This document shows positions 6,098 to 6,715 of a stretch of DNA of 6,715 nucleotides, one piece after another. This DNA comes from Betaproteobacteria bacterium UBA7395. Its GTDB lineage: Bacteria > Pseudomonadota > Gammaproteobacteria > Burkholderiales > Rhodocyclaceae. The stretch spans positions 1 to 6,715 of the forward strand of contig DKNF01000190.1 in the NCBI GenBank assembly GCA_002470165.1. Direction: 5' to 3'. The first letter of the stretch is position 1; each line of letters begins with the position of its first letter. The position numbers were made by a program, and so were the translations under genes. The notes under the pieces are model-generated. The model searched no databases. It was not told where the DNA came from and saw only the letters and a list, made by a program, of their open reading frames with translations.

Positions 6098-6715
6098 TTA
6101 AAACTCTGCCCAACCGTCTTCACGGGCAGACATGACGGGAACGCGCCCCATCGCTAGTGTTTGTGGTTTCTTTTCCGTCAGCATCGGCGCCGCAACCTTG
6201 CCGGGCGCTGGCCGGCGATCCGGCAAGGCAGCCGGCCTCCTGGCAGCAACGGGGGCGGGCACTTCGCCGGTCGGCGACAGCCTGAACGCCGCCACCGCCT
6301 GCGCCAGGCTATGCGCCTGTTCCTGCAGGCTTTCGGCGGCTGCCGCGGCCTGTTCGACCAGGGCGGCATTTTGCTGTGTCACCTCGTCCATCTGGTTGAT
6401 GGCGCGCCCGACCTGTTCGATGCCGGCACTCTGCTCGCGGCTGGCGGCCGAAATATCGCTCATCAGGCGGGCAACATTCTGGATGCTGGAAACGACCTCG
6501 GCCATGGTCGTCCCCGCGGTTTCGACCAGCCGGTTACCGACCGCCACCTTATCGACGGAGTCGCCGATCAGCCCCTTGATTTCCTTCGCGGCCGCCGCGC
6601 TGCGCTGGGCCAGGTTGCGCACCTCGGTGGCGACCACGGCAAAGCCACGGCCCTGCTCGCCGGCACGGGCCGCCTCGACCGCCGCGTTCAGGGCCAGGAT
6701 GTTGGTCTGGAAGGC
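6098..6715 (-). CDS. Methyl-accepting chemotaxis protein, C-terminal fragment (5' end outside window)
   Basis: The open frame runs from the window edge for 205 residues to TAA at 6098. It begins inside the signalling hairpin tip ([20 protein letters not shown]), continues through the return helix ([39 protein letters not shown]) and ends in a tail of about 58 residues rich in Pro, Ala and Arg, closing with GWAEF. That pentapeptide resembles the NWETF tether for CheR and CheB. Glutamine is encoded at fragment position 122 (VEQ), where the neighbouring MCP has Glu; by comparison with Tsr this is near the C-helix methylation site, so deamidation by CheD or CheB is plausible. The sensor part lies upstream and cannot be judged. 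The return helix aligns with the next MCP without gaps, making them close paralogues. A GTG at 6637 is an internal valine, not the start. Confidence 0.95.
   Translation of the reverse strand, partial: AFQTNILALNAAVEAARAGEQGRGFAVVATEVRNLAQRSAAAAKEIKGLIGDSVDKVAVGNRLVETAGTTMAEVVSSIQNVARLMSDISAASREQSAGIEQVGRAINQMDEVTQQNAALVEQAAAAAESLQEQAHSLAQAVAAFRLSPTGEVPAPVAARRPAALPDRRPAPGKVAAPMLTEKKPQTLAMGRVPVMSAREDGWAEF

Noticed and set aside
3117..6101. A 994-codon open frame on the plus strand, antisense to the large MCP
   Set aside because: It lies opposite a well-supported receptor gene, has no recognisable domain, is full of His, Gln, Gly and Arg as expected from reversed GC-rich codons, and has no matching ribosome site that I could see. 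It is a shadow produced by codon bias.

Overview
The window is a stretch of a bacterial chemotaxis locus. Every gene lies on the minus strand, so transcription runs from high to low coordinates. The GC-rich sequence, the protein style (Aer-type MRNNQPVTQ receptor start, E. coli-like receptor signalling core, CheV beginning with LLKNIDARTKLAGTNKLEI) and the cheR-cheD-cheB order suggest a motile, polarly organised betaproteobacterium, perhaps of the Rhodocyclales. That placement is inference from overall resemblance, not from a search.

In transcription order: (1) the C-terminal 205 residues of a methyl-accepting chemotaxis protein (MCP), whose 5' end lies outside the window (6715-6098); (2) after 23 bases, a complete 940-residue MCP that combines an Aer-like N-terminal PAS domain, a periplasmic helical sensor, a second cytoplasmic PAS and tandem HAMPs (6074-3252); (3) cheR, starting one base after the MCP stop (3250-2345); (4) cheD, GTG start, 11 bases later (2333-1725); (5) cheB, whose ATG shares a base with the cheD stop (1725-655); (6) after a 72-base spacer with a stem-loop, a small STAS-domain (anti-anti-sigma-like) gene (577-272); (7) after 125 bases, the first 48 codons of a cheV-like gene running off the window (146-1).

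The genes form a receptor-adaptation module. The MCPs sense signals. CheR methylates their glutamates, CheB demethylates and deamidates them when phosphorylated, and CheD deamidates specific glutamines. CheV (CheW domain, with a receiver expected outside the window) couples receptors to the kinase. Both MCPs end in an xWxxF pentapeptide like the NWETF tether that recruits CheR and CheB in enteric bacteria, which fits their co-transcription with cheR and cheB. The kinase CheA, CheW, CheY and CheZ are not in the window. The STAS protein is the one component without an obvious classical chemotaxis role.

There is no mobile element, CRISPR array, tRNA or rRNA, and no gene-free stretch above 300 bases. 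I see no wholly undescribed system. The most unusual items are the multi-sensor receptor and the STAS gene between cheB and cheV.
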